Shown here piece after piece: positions 7,961 through 16,299 of a stretch of DNA of 17,333 nt (positions are counted from its first letter, which is position 1; each line of letters begins with the position of its first letter). The position numbers and the translations under genes are program-made. Where the stretch lies: contig JAJBVW010000010.1 in assembly GCA_020866945.1 (NCBI GenBank), positions 15,110 through 32,442 on the forward strand, in the 5' to 3' direction. The stretch comes from Oscillospiraceae bacterium (GTDB lineage: Bacteria; Bacillota; Clostridia; Oscillospirales; Oscillospiraceae). The notes beneath the pieces are model-generated. The model was not told the origin of the DNA, did not search any database, and saw only the letters and a list, made by a program, of their open reading frames with translations.

Positions 7961-8497
7961 TTATAGGTACGGCGAGTAGATATTGCCGCCGCAGTCGCAG
8001 AATACGCTGACCGGGAAATTTTCCACCCGCAGGCGGCGGATGGCCTCCGTTCCCAGTTCGGGGAAAGCTACGACCTCGCTTTCCAGGATATACCGGGCCA
8101 GCAGCGCGCCGCAGCCGCCCTCGGCGGAAAAATACACGGCGGTGTTTTCCACGATAGCATCAATGACCGGCTGTCCCCGACGGCCCTTGCCAATCATGCC
8201 CCGCAGTCCCAGGCTCAGAAGCCGGGGAGTGTATCTGTCCATCCGATAGGAGGTGGTGGGGCCGCAGGAGCCGATAGGGTACCCCGGCGGGGCCGGGGTG
8301 GGGCCGGTATAGAAGATGATTTGGTCTTTTATGTCAAAGGGCAGGGGAGACCCCTCATCCAAAAGCTGGCAGAGCTTTTTGTGGGCGGCGTCCCGCGCGG
8401 TGTATATGGTGCCGGTAATGCGTACCTCATCCCCCGCGTGGAGGATTTTCACCGTCTCCGGGGTCAGGGGCGTTTGAATCTGGACAGGAGCGGTCAT
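7961..8497 (-). CDS. fumB: Class I fumarate hydratase, beta subunit (C-terminal domain protein)
   Basis: The product has 178 residues. It corresponds to the C-terminal half of Fe-S fumarases: GTIYTARDAAHKKL near the N-terminus, GPTTSYRMD (family often GPTTSGRMD), then GLRGMIGKGRRG and FSAEGGCGALLARYI. With the alpha subunit it forms the [4Fe-4S] enzyme that interconverts fumarate and malate. An upstream in-frame ATG at 8533 is rejected because the ATG at 8497 has GGAGGT just upstream and overlaps the alpha stop as ATGA. Tartrate dehydratase beta is a close relative; fumarase is favoured by the neighbouring malic enzyme and fumarate-producing purB. The symbol denotes the beta subunit here, not E. 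coli FumB. Confidence 0.88.
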   Translation of the reverse strand: MTAPVQIQTPLTPETVKILHAGDEVRITGTIYTARDAAHKKLCQLLDEGSPLPFDIKDQIIFYTGPTPAPPGYPIGSCGPTTSYRMDRYTPRLLSLGLRGMIGKGRRGQPVIDAIVENTAVYFSAEGGCGALLARYILESEVVAFPELGTEAIRRLRVENFPVSVFCDCGGNIYSPYL

Positions 8498-9261
8498 TGC
8501 AGCACCTCCGATGCGTAGCGCAGACTGTGGCACCCCACGCTGACGGCGCAGGGCAGGCCCGCAATATGGGTGGGAGTCTGGATGATGTTCACGCCAATGG
8601 AAAACTTCTTCAACTGGTCGTAAAGTTCCTGCTCCAGGGCGGCGTAGTAAGGGTCGGGGTTCGGCTCCATGCGAAGCACCGCTTTTTTGGAGAGATATGC
8701 CACCCGGTCAAAGCTGGCCCCAATGCCCACCCCAATCATCACCGGGGGGCAGGCGTCCGGCACGGCCAGACGGGCCGTCTCTAAAACGAAGCGCTTCACA
8801 CCGTCCAGGCCGTCCGCCGGGGCCAGCATGGAGACCTTGGCCTTGTTTTCGCAGCCAAAGCCCCGCGGAGCCACGGTGATTTTCAGGGTGTTCCCCGGTA
8901 CCATGTCCATGTATACCAGGGCGGGGGTGTTGTCCCCAGTGTTCTCCCGCCGCAGGGGGTCGGAGACGATGGAGGCCCGCAGATACCCGGCCTTCACCGC
9001 GCGGCGGACGCCCTCGTCCACCGCGCTCTGGATGGAGCCGGTGATGTGAACGTCCTGGCCGATTTCCAGATACACGGCGGCAAGGCCCGTGTCCTGACAC
9101 AGGGGGATGATGCCGTTTTTCTCAAAATTTTCAATGATATAGGGGTTTCCAAAGTCATACAGCCGTTTTTTTACCGGCTCCGGCAGATGGAGGCAGGCGT
9201 CCACATACAGCCGCTCCACGGTGTCCGTTATCCGGGCGGCGGTTATCTCTGTCATGCTCAT
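8494..9261 (-). CDS. fumA: Class I fumarate hydratase, alpha subunit (N-terminal domain protein)
   Basis: The product has 255 residues. Likely iron-sulfur ligands are C55 in PLCQDTG, C171 in PDACPPVMIGVGIG and C244 in VGCHSLRYA. Other family motifs are DPLRRENTGDNTPALVY and APRGFGCENKAKVSML, where the usual residue after GFG is Ser but here is Cys137. The protein pairs with the beta subunit to hydrate fumarate to malate, and the oxygen-labile cluster suits an anaerobe. The ATG at 9261 overlaps the nadE stop (ATGA); a second in-frame ATG at 9255 is possible. The stop overlaps the beta start. L-tartrate dehydratase alpha is the main alternative and is less likely in this operon. Confidence 0.9.
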   Translation of the reverse strand: MSMTEITAARITDTVERLYVDACLHLPEPVKKRLYDFGNPYIIENFEKNGIIPLCQDTGLAAVYLEIGQDVHITGSIQSAVDEGVRRAVKAGYLRASIVSDPLRRENTGDNTPALVYMDMVPGNTLKITVAPRGFGCENKAKVSMLAPADGLDGVKRFVLETARLAVPDACPPVMIGVGIGASFDRVAYLSKKAVLRMEPNPDPYYAALEQELYDQLKKFSIGVNIIQTPTHIAGLPCAVSVGCHSLRYASEVLQ

Positions 9262-9986
9262 GGATGGTATACCACCTGGGGAATGCGCTTATGCTCGCTG
9301 GCGTTATGGAAGCGGTCAAGAATCTTTTTGTCTTCCTCCGTGGCCGTGCCGGTCAGGAGGTACTGGTCTATCTTTGCATAGGAAATGCCCATTTCGCTCT
9401 CGTCCGTCTGTCCCTCGAAAAGACCGGCGGAGGGGGCTTTCGTCCGCACGGACATGGGCGCGTCCAGATAGGCCAGAAATTCAAAGATCTCTGTGACCGT
9501 CAGGTCGGCAATTGGGTTGAAGTCATAGGCCCCGTCGCCCCATTTAGTGAAATAGCCCATATACGCCTCGCTGGCGTTGCCAGTACCGGCAACCAGACGG
9601 CCCTCCGCCCCGGCCACCGCGTAAAGGGTGGTCATGCGCAGGCGAGGCGCAATATTGGCGATGGCGGCGGGCGTCAGGTCGGTGACGGTTTCCAGGCTTT
9701 TCACGGCCTGCTCGCGCAGGGGAGTCAGGTCTACCATGCGGGTCTCGATATTGAATTTTTCTGCGACTTCTTTGCCGTCAGCCAGGTCAATGCTGAAATT
9801 GCGCTGGGATACGCAGGGCATGAGGATGCCCACTGTATTGTCGCAGGCGGCCTTGCAGATGATGCCCACCAGGGCGGAGTCCTTGCCGCCGCTGTTGCCG
9901 TATACGATGCCCTTTGCGCCGCTGCTTTCCACAAGCTCTTTCACAAAGGCCACCCGGCTTTCAAATTCCTTTTCATAGTCCAGCAT
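9258..9986 (-). CDS. nadE: NAD+ synthase, ammonia-dependent type
   Basis: The product has 242 residues starting MLDYEKEFES; the ATG at 9986 is chosen for its AAGGAGGAAAC site. It adenylates and amidates nicotinate adenine dinucleotide to NAD+. The ATP pyrophosphatase P-loop is GNSGGKDSALVG. Further motifs are APRLRMTTLYAVA, LVAGTGNASEAYMGYFTKWGDGA and PIADLTVTEIFEFL, and the C-terminal part includes KAPSAGLFEGQTDE. There is no N-terminal nitrilase or glutaminase domain, so it should use free ammonia or a partner's ammonia. Its start lies inside the tail of purA (14-nt overlap) and its stop overlaps fumA. It supplies NAD+, a possible cofactor of the malic enzyme three genes downstream. Confidence 0.94.
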   Translation of the reverse strand: MLDYEKEFESRVAFVKELVESSGAKGIVYGNSGGKDSALVGIICKAACDNTVGILMPCVSQRNFSIDLADGKEVAEKFNIETRMVDLTPLREQAVKSLETVTDLTPAAIANIAPRLRMTTLYAVAGAEGRLVAGTGNASEAYMGYFTKWGDGAYDFNPIADLTVTEIFEFLAYLDAPMSVRTKAPSAGLFEGQTDESEMGISYAKIDQYLLTGTATEEDKKILDRFHNASEHKRIPQVVYHP

Positions 9987-11301
9987 TGCAGTTTCCTCCT
10001 TGCGTGTGGATTTGATTATTATACGAGCCTTTAATGCGAATATACTGGTCTCTGTCCGCGCCCACGGAGACGTAGCCAATCTTGCAGTTTACGGCTTCCT
10101 CCAGATAGCGGACGTATTTCTGCGCGGCCAGGGGCAGGTCGGAAAAGCGCCGGCAGCCGGTGATGTCCCCAGAGAAGCCCTCCATGTATTCATAGACGGG
10201 GGTGCATTTTTCCAGAACCGGCTCCAGAGGGAAGGCGTCAATGCGCTGGCCGTCCATTTCATAGGCGGTGCAGACGGGGATTTTTTCCATCCCGGCCAGC
10301 ACGTCCAGCTTGGTCACGGCAAGCTCCGTAGCGCCCTGAAGCTGCACGCCGTAGCGGGAGGCGGGTACGTCAAAGCCGCCCACACGCCGGGGCCGCCCGG
10401 TGGCAGCGCCGTATTCGCCGCCGGCCTCCCGAAGTTCGTGAGCCTGCTCGCCGAAGAACTCGCACACGAAGGGGCCTCCGCCAACGCAGGAGGAGTAGGC
10501 CTTCATGATACCCACCACGTTATCCAGCCGCTTGGCCGGGATGCCAGCGCCAAGGGGTGCGTAGGCTGCCAGTGTGCAGGAGGAGGAGGTATAGGGGAAG
10601 ATGCCAAAGTCCAAATCCCGCAGCGCGCCGAGCTGGGCCTCCAGGAGAATGGATTTTCCCGCCTCGTCCGCATGGGTCAGGTAGTCTGTAGTGTTGCAGA
10701 TATTATCCAGCAGCGGCTCGCCGTACTTCATCAGCCAGTCGTAAAGCTCGGTAGCGCTGAGGGGTTCGTGGCCGTAGCCGCCGACCACAGTCAGGTTTTT
10801 CCACTCCACGATGTCGCCCAGCCGCTCCCTCAAAACCTCCGGGAACAGCAGGTCGCCTACGCGGATGGACTTACGCATATATTTGTCGGAGTACACCGGG
10901 CCGATGCCCCGGCGGGTGGAGCCTTGCTTTTTGTCGCCCATGCGATCCTCTTCCAGGCCGTCCAGCAGCTTGTGGTAGGGCAGGCAGATGGTGGCCCGGT
11001 CGCTGATTTTCAGGTTGTCGGGGCCGACCTCCACCCCCTTTTCCCGCAGGGCTGCGGTCTCTCCGGCCAGGTGCTCCAGATCGATGACCATGCCAGGCCC
11101 CATAACATTCACGGTCTCCGGGCGCAGGATGCCGGAGGGCAGCAGATTCAAAATGAACTTGCCCCGCTCGTTTACAACGGTGTGACCGGCGTTGTTGCCG
11201 CCCTGGTAGCGGGATACGATGTCATACTGGCTGCTGAGCAAATCTACCATGCGGCCCTTGCCCTCATCGCCCCAGTTGATTCCCACGACTGCTGTAATCA
11301 T
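9973..11301 (-). CDS. purA: Adenylosuccinate synthase
   Basis: The product has 442 residues. It joins IMP and aspartate using GTP to give adenylosuccinate, the first step to AMP. Motifs: NWGDEGKGRMVDLL (general acid Asp and GTP loop), RYQGGNNAGHTVV (catalytic His), QGSTRRGIGPVYSDKY, the clostridial-type EAQLGALRDLDFG, then FPYTSSSCTLAAYAP, ATGRPRRVGGFD and AVTKLDVL (GTP base recognition). Family members usually end soon after the SVGADRDQYI-type strand. Here 19 further residues (KGSYNNQ...CNAGL) are read from AT-rich, intergenic-like DNA that contains the nadE ribosome binding site. The ATG at 11301 has an AAAAGGAGAG site. It lies 42 nt after purB in the same operon. Confidence 0.96.
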   Translation of the reverse strand: MITAVVGINWGDEGKGRMVDLLSSQYDIVSRYQGGNNAGHTVVNERGKFILNLLPSGILRPETVNVMGPGMVIDLEHLAGETAALREKGVEVGPDNLKISDRATICLPYHKLLDGLEEDRMGDKKQGSTRRGIGPVYSDKYMRKSIRVGDLLFPEVLRERLGDIVEWKNLTVVGGYGHEPLSATELYDWLMKYGEPLLDNICNTTDYLTHADEAGKSILLEAQLGALRDLDFGIFPYTSSSCTLAAYAPLGAGIPAKRLDNVVGIMKAYSSCVGGGPFVCEFFGEQAHELREAGGEYGAATGRPRRVGGFDVPASRYGVQLQGATELAVTKLDVLAGMEKIPVCTAYEMDGQRIDAFPLEPVLEKCTPVYEYMEGFSGDITGCRRFSDLPLAAQKYVRYLEEAVNCKIGYVSVGADRDQYIRIKGSYNNQIHTQGGNCNAGL

Positions 11302-11324
11302 GTTGCGTGTCTCTCCTTTTAAAG

Positions 11325-11339
11325 TTTCCCAGCGGGAAA
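11325..11339 (-). promoter_or_regulatory. Intercistronic hairpin between purB and purA
   Basis: TTTCCC-GCT-GGGAAA is a perfect 6-bp inverted repeat in the 42-nt gap, just upstream of the purA ribosome binding site. It has a U tract on its 5' side only, so it is not a leftward terminator. It may mark an mRNA processing or stability point. Confidence 0.4.
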
Positions 11340-11343
11340 AAAT

Positions 11344-12776
11344 TTACACATTGGTGGTGGCCTGGATACCCAGGTCGTCGGCGTAGCGCCTCAGCACAGG
11401 CTCCGCGTATTGGTCGAGGAATGTCTGCGTCTGCTCTGGAGCCAGACCCACGAATTTCCGCACGTCCAGAACCTTTTCCAAATCCTCCTGAGTCAGGTGG
11501 AAGGCCGGGTCGGCCAGAAGCCGATCCAGAAGATCGTTCTCGCCGCCCTCCAGCTTCACCTTGGCGGCGGCGGCCTGGGAGTGTTGGCGGATGGCCTCGT
11601 GCAGCTCCTGCCGGTCGCCTCCCTGGGTGACGGCGTGCATGAGGATGTTTTCCGTAGCCATGAAGGGCATTTCCTCGTTCAGGTGCTTTCCATCACCTTG
11701 GGGTATATCCGCCCGCCCCGAATGACGTTGATGATAAGCGTCAAAGCGCCGTCCGTGGCGAGAAACGCCTCCGGCAGGGTTATCCGCCGGTTGGCGGAAT
11801 CGTCCAGCGTCCGTTCCAGCCACTGGGCGGAGGCGGTGTCCGCCGTGTTCCGTACGGCGTTTATCACATACCGGGACAGGGAGCAGACCCGCTCACAGCG
11901 CATGGGATTGCGCTTATACGCCATGGCGGAGGAGCCGACCTGCTCGGCCTCAAACGGCTCGTCAAATTCCTTCATATGGGCCAGCAGCCGCAGGTCGGTT
12001 GCCATTTTGCACATACTCTGGGCGATGTCCGCCAGCACGTTCAGCACATAGGCGTCCACCTTGCGGGAGTAGGTCTGGCCGGACACGGGCATACAGGCGG
12101 AAAAGCCCATTTTTGCGGCAATTTTGTCCTCAAGGGCCACGACCTTTTCACCGTCGCCGTCAAACAGCTCCAAAAAGCTGGCCCCGGTGCCGGTGGTTCC
12201 CTTGCAGCCCAGAAGCCGCAGGTGATCAAGCTCAAACTCCAGCCGCTCCAGATCCATCAGCAAATCCTGGAGCCACAGGCACGCCCGCTTTCCCACGGTG
12301 GTGGGCTGGGCGGCCTGATAATGGGTGTAGGCCAGGGTGGGAACGTCCTTGTTTGTCCGGGCGAAGGTGGTCAGCGCGTCGATGGCGTTCACCAGCAGCT
12401 TCCGAATTTGGATAAGGCCCTCCCGGAGTTGGATGATGTCCGTATTATCTCCCACATAGCAGGAGGTGGCCCCCAGGTGGATGATGGGCTTTGCCTTGGG
12501 ACAAAGGTCTCCATAGGTGCGGATATGGGCCATCACGTCATGGCGCAGGCGGCTTTCATATTCCGCGGCCTTGTCATAGTCGATGTCGTCCACATGGGCC
12601 TTCATTTCCTCTATCTGTTCGTCTGTGATGGGCAGACCCAGCTCCTGCTCGCTCTCCGCCAGGGCGATCCAAAGCCGCCGCCAGGTGGAGAACTTGAAGT
12701 CGGGGGAGAAGATGTGCTGCATGGTGCGGGAGGCATACCTGGCGCACAGGGGATTTTCATAAATTTCTTTTTTCAT
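11344..12776 (-). pseudogene. purB: Adenylosuccinate lyase gene interrupted by a one-base deletion
   Basis: PurB cleaves SAICAR to AICAR and adenylosuccinate to AMP, each time releasing fumarate. The first 363 codons (from ATG 12776) match the family: HLGATSCYVGDN, TLAYTHYQAAQPTTVGKRA, and the flexible catalytic loop VGSSAMAYKRNPMRCE. After YPKVME the frame runs into S-T-stop. The expected continuation, KHLNEEMPFMATENILMHAV, is in the next frame and stays open for 114 residues to the TAA at 11344. Adding one A to the AAA run at 11689-11687 restores a 477-residue protein, the normal size. All catalytic motifs precede the break, but the lost helices belong to the folded core. The gene starts 6 nt after glmS. 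A real disruption would be surprising in a conserved purine gene, so a sequencing or assembly error is quite possible. Confidence 0.9.
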
Positions 12777-12782
12777 TATTAT

Positions 12783-14621
12783 TCACTCCACGGTGACAGA
12801 TTTTGCGAGGTTCTTCGGCTTATCGATGTCGCAGCCCCGCTGCAAGGCGATATAGTAGGCGAAAAGCTGGAGCGGGATGACCCCCAGGCTTGGCTGCAAA
12901 ATCAAATGGGTATCCGGGATGGTCAGAATGTTGGGGGCAATCTTCTCCATCTTGTCACGCTGGCTCTCTGTGGTCAGGGCCACCACGTCCGCGCCCCTGG
13001 CCTTGACCTCGACGATGTTGGAAACAGCCTTGTCAAAAAGCGGCGCATAGGTGGCCAGCGCGACGACCAGCGTACCCTTTTCGATAAGGGAGATGGTGCC
13101 GTGCTTCAGCTCACCGGCGGCATAGGACTCGGAATGGATATAGGAGATTTCCTTCAGCTTCAGGGAACCCTCCAGGCCCAAGGCATAGTCCAGATTCCGG
13201 CCAATGAAGAACACGCTGTCATGGTTAAAATACCGGGAGGCCAGATACTGATAGCGCTCCACGTCCAGAAGTATACTCTCCATTTTGGCGGGCATGGCCT
13301 CCAGCTCCGCGACGATGGCGGCGTATTCCGCCGGGTCTACCCGGCCCAGGATGTCCGCCATGTAAAGGCCCAGCATATCCAGCAGCACGAGCTGGGTGCT
13401 GTAGGCCTTCGTGGTTGCAACGGCGATCTCCGGCCCGGCCCAGGTATAGAGTACGTCGTCCGATTCGCGGGCGATAGAGCTGCCCACCACGTTTACGATG
13501 GAAAGGATATGCGCGCCCCGCTTTTTGGCCTCCCGCAGGGCGGCCATAGTGTCCAGGGTCTCTCCGGACTGGCTGATGACGATGACCAGGTTATCCGGCC
13601 CCACGAGGGGGTCGCTGTAGCGAAATTCAGAGGCAAGGCATACCTCCACGGGGATGCGCAGAAGCTTTTCCAGATTGTATTTTCCCAGCATACCCACATG
13701 ATAGGAGGAGCCGCAGGCGATGATGAAAATGCGGGAGAGGCTTTTGATGTACTCCGCACCAAAGGACAATTCCTCCAGAACGACGCGCCCATCCTGAAGA
13801 CGGGGGGCGACAGTTTGCCGGACGGCCTCCGGCTGCTCCATGATTTCCTTGAGCATGAAGTGGGCGTAGCCGCCCTTTTCGGCGGCGGAAACGTCCCAAT
13901 CCACGAAATGATGCTCCTTCTCGATGGGGCGGCGCAGCCGGTCATAGACGGCAATACCGTCCTTGGTCAGCACGGCCACCTCCCCGTCCTCCATATAGGA
14001 CACATCCCGCGTGTGACGGATGATAGCCGTCACGTCCGAGGCGATGAAGCTGCACCCGTCTCCGTGGCCCAGGAGCAGGGGAGCGTCTTTCCGGGCGGCG
14101 ATGAAGCGATCCGGTGCGTCCGCGCATAAAATGCCGAGGGCGTAGGAGCCGTCTATCCGCTCCAACACCTGATACACCGCGTCCATGATGTCCGCGCCGT
14201 CGGTGAAGTAGTATTCCAGCAGCTGAGCGACTACCTCCGAATCTGTATCGGAGCGGAAGCGGACGCCCTTGTGAAGCAGAAACTCCTTGATTTCCACATA
14301 GTTTTCGATGATGCCGTTGTGGACAATCGCGACCTTGCCGTTTTCGCTGACATGGGGGTGAGAGTTTATGTCGTTTGGCTCCCCGTGAGTGGCCCAGCGG
14401 GTGTGGCCGATGCCTACGCAGCCCGTCATAGGGGCCTGCTCGGACAGCTTTTGACGAAGAACGGCCAGGCGGCCCTTGCATTTTTCAATTTGCAGGCGTC
14501 CCTCCGGGGACAGAACGGCGACGCCGGCGGAGTCATAGCCCCGGTATTCCAGCCGTTCCAGTCCGTCCAGCAGGATGGGAGCGGCGGGTTCAGCGCCAAC
14601 AAAGCCAACGATTCCGCACAT
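12783..14621 (-). CDS. glmS: Glutamine--fructose-6-phosphate aminotransferase (isomerizing)
   Basis: The product has 612 residues, the usual length. It makes glucosamine-6-phosphate, the entry to peptidoglycan amino sugars. Residues 1 to about 225 are the glutaminase: Cys2 becomes the catalytic N-terminal residue, with GHTRWATHGEPN (72-83), NSHPH (86-90) and HNGIIENY (101-108). Two SIS sugar domains follow, with ACGSSYHVG (302-310), SQSGETLDT (350-358) and AGPEIAVATTKAY (395-407). The C-terminal part has SLKLKEISYIHSESYAAGELKHG (486-508) and ends KSVTVE, as expected. It begins 5 nt after the pyrG stop, with its AAAGGAG site inside the end of pyrG. No glmS ribozyme fits in that gap, so the usual Firmicute feedback control must be absent or replaced. 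Confidence 0.97.
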   Translation of the reverse strand: MCGIVGFVGAEPAAPILLDGLERLEYRGYDSAGVAVLSPEGRLQIEKCKGRLAVLRQKLSEQAPMTGCVGIGHTRWATHGEPNDINSHPHVSENGKVAIVHNGIIENYVEIKEFLLHKGVRFRSDTDSEVVAQLLEYYFTDGADIMDAVYQVLERIDGSYALGILCADAPDRFIAARKDAPLLLGHGDGCSFIASDVTAIIRHTRDVSYMEDGEVAVLTKDGIAVYDRLRRPIEKEHHFVDWDVSAAEKGGYAHFMLKEIMEQPEAVRQTVAPRLQDGRVVLEELSFGAEYIKSLSRIFIIACGSSYHVGMLGKYNLEKLLRIPVEVCLASEFRYSDPLVGPDNLVIVISQSGETLDTMAALREAKKRGAHILSIVNVVGSSIARESDDVLYTWAGPEIAVATTKAYSTQLVLLDMLGLYMADILGRVDPAEYAAIVAELEAMPAKMESILLDVERYQYLASRYFNHDSVFFIGRNLDYALGLEGSLKLKEISYIHSESYAAGELKHGTISLIEKGTLVVALATYAPLFDKAVSNIVEVKARGADVVALTTESQRDKMEKIAPNILTIPDTHLILQPSLGVIPLQLFAYYIALQRGCDIDKPKNLAKSVTVE

Positions 14622-14626
14622 GGAAA

Positions 14627-16243
14627 TTACTCCTTTCTGTTGGGGGAATTATCCAGAGCGGCCGAGACGAAGCCCACAAACAGGGGATGTGCGCGGTTGG
14701 GGCGGCTCTTAAATTCCGGGTGATACTGCACGCCGACAAAGAAGGGATGGTCGGCGATTTCGATAGTCTCCACCAGTCGGTCGTCCGGGGACAGGCCGCT
14801 GATAACAAGGCCCGCTTCCTCCAAACGCTGACGGTAGTCGTTGTTGAATTCGTATCTGTGCCGGTGGCGTTCTGAAATCTCCAGCGTGCCATAGCATTTT
14901 TCCATCATGGTGCCGGGCTTGATATGGCAGGGATAGGCCCCCAGGCGGAGCGTGCCGGCCTTGTCTATCTCGTCGTTCTGGCCGGGCATGAAGTCGATGA
15001 CGCGATAGGGGGCGTACTCGTCGAACTCGCGGGCGTGGGCCCCCGCCATACCGGCTACATGGCGGGCAAATTCTATCACCGCGATCTGCATACCGAGGCA
15101 TAATCCCAGATAGGGGACATTATGCTCTCTGGCGTACTGGGCGGCCAGAATTTTTCCTTCGATGCCGCGGTTGCCGAATCCGCTGGGGACAAGGATGCCG
15201 TCCACGCCGGAAAACAGGCTGTCTACCGTCTCCGGGGTAACGGTCTCGGAATCTATCCAATGGATGTCTATTTTTGTACCCTTTGTATACCCCGCGTGCT
15301 TGAGAGCCTCGGACACGGAGAGATAAGCATCATGCAGCTGGACATACTTCCCCACCAGGGCGATGGACACAGTGTGGGACAGACTGTGGATGCTGTCCAC
15401 CATGGCCTGCCACTCGCTCAGATCCGGGGCCTTTGTCCAGATTCCCAGCTCCCGGCACACGATGCCGGAAAAATCGCTGCGCTCCAGCATAAGGGGAGCC
15501 TCATACAGCACGGGGATGGTCAGGTTTTCAATGACGCACTCCGGCTTTACGTTGCAGAACATAGCAATCTTGCGGAAAATGCCGTCGTCCTGAATGGGTA
15601 CGTCGCTGCGCAGGACGATGATGTCCGGGGCGATGCCCATGCCCTGAAGCTCCTTGACGGAGTGCTGGGTGGGCTTCGTCTTGTGCTCGTCGCTGCCATG
15701 GATGAAGGGAACAAGGTCGCCATGAATGAACAGCGCGTTGTGCGGCCCAACCTCATGGCCTACCTGGCGGATGGCTTCCAAAAAGGGCTGGCTTTCGATG
15801 TCGCCGGTGGTGCCGCCGATTTCCGTGATGACCACGTCGGCGTTGGTCTTTTTTCCTACGTTATATATAAAGGTTTTTATCTCGTTGGTGATGTGAGGGA
15901 TAATCTGCACGGTGCTGCCGAGATATTCCCCCCGGCGCTCCTTGTTCAGCACGTTCCAATATACCTTGCCGGTGGTAAGATTTGAGTATTTGTTCAAATC
16001 CTCGTCGATGAAGCGCTCGTAGGGTCCCCGGGCAAGGTCGGTTTCTGCGCCGTCCTCGGTAACATAGACCTCCCCATGCTGATAGGGGCTCATGGTGCCG
16101 GGGTCTACGTTTATGTAAGGATCCAGCTTTTGAGCAGCGACCTTCAGGCCCCGGGATTTCAAAAGCCGTCCCAGGGACGCGGCAGTGATGCCTTTGCCCA
16201 GGCCGGAAACAACGCCGCCGGTCACGAAAATATACTTTGTCAT
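14627..16243 (-). CDS. pyrG: CTP synthase with an altered DLGH motif
   Basis: The product has 538 residues, the normal length. It makes CTP from UTP using ATP and glutamine. The ATG at 16243 (MTKYIFVTGG) is chosen over an upstream in-frame ATG at 16309 because of the GAGGT site at 16255-16251 and family start. Residues 1 to about 265 are the amidoligase domain (GGVVSGLGKG, KLDPYINVDPGTMSPYQHGEV, EIGGTTGDIES, KTKPTQHSVKELQ). About 290-538 are the class I glutaminase with nucleophile C382 (GLCLGMQ) and H508/E510 (YHPEF). Residues 71-78 read ARGPYERF where the family has the near-invariant DLGHYERF. The first position is the E. coli Asp72 Mg2+ ligand, here Ala. First gene of the eight-gene operon; promoter at 16419-16447. 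Confidence 0.95.
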   Translation of the reverse strand: MTKYIFVTGGVVSGLGKGITAASLGRLLKSRGLKVAAQKLDPYINVDPGTMSPYQHGEVYVTEDGAETDLARGPYERFIDEDLNKYSNLTTGKVYWNVLNKERRGEYLGSTVQIIPHITNEIKTFIYNVGKKTNADVVITEIGGTTGDIESQPFLEAIRQVGHEVGPHNALFIHGDLVPFIHGSDEHKTKPTQHSVKELQGMGIAPDIIVLRSDVPIQDDGIFRKIAMFCNVKPECVIENLTIPVLYEAPLMLERSDFSGIVCRELGIWTKAPDLSEWQAMVDSIHSLSHTVSIALVGKYVQLHDAYLSVSEALKHAGYTKGTKIDIHWIDSETVTPETVDSLFSGVDGILVPSGFGNRGIEGKILAAQYAREHNVPYLGLCLGMQIAVIEFARHVAGMAGAHAREFDEYAPYRVIDFMPGQNDEIDKAGTLRLGAYPCHIKPGTMMEKCYGTLEISERHRHRYEFNNDYRQRLEEAGLVISGLSPDDRLVETIEIADHPFFVGVQYHPEFKSRPNRAHPLFVGFVSAALDNSPNRKE

Positions 16244-16299
16244 GCTTTGAACCTCAATCTTTCTCCGTTTGTCTGCCAGGGGAGGGAATAAAACCCAGC

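Noticed and set aside
8498..8533. Upstream in-frame start adding 12 residues to the fumarase beta subunit
   Set aside because: It would overlap the alpha gene by 40 nt with no good ribosome binding site, while ATG 8497 has GGAGGT and the ATGA overlap.
10018..10023. TATAAT on the minus strand as an internal promoter for nadE
   Set aside because: No -35 like sequence is found at 16-18 nt and there is no extended -10; the match is likely chance in AT-rich DNA.
10000..11322. A 440-codon plus-strand frame opposite purA, and a similar 379-codon frame at 6747-7886 opposite malic enzyme
   Set aside because: Both mirror confirmed minus-strand genes and show no domain or ribosome binding site support.
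11679..11700. Programmed frameshifting to make full-length PurB
   Set aside because: The site (GGAAAGCACC) is not a classical slippery heptamer, and I see no stimulatory structure or upstream Shine-Dalgarno-like signal. A deletion explains it more simply.
11976..14129. A 717-codon open frame on the plus strand
   Set aside because: It lies antisense to purB and glmS, both recognised with conserved motifs. Its translation is low-complexity (rich in Gly, His, Gln, Val) and it has no family motif; it is a shadow of GC-rich codon use.
14622..14626. glmS ribozyme upstream of glmS
   Set aside because: The gap is only 5 nt and the preceding sequence is the pyrG coding end.
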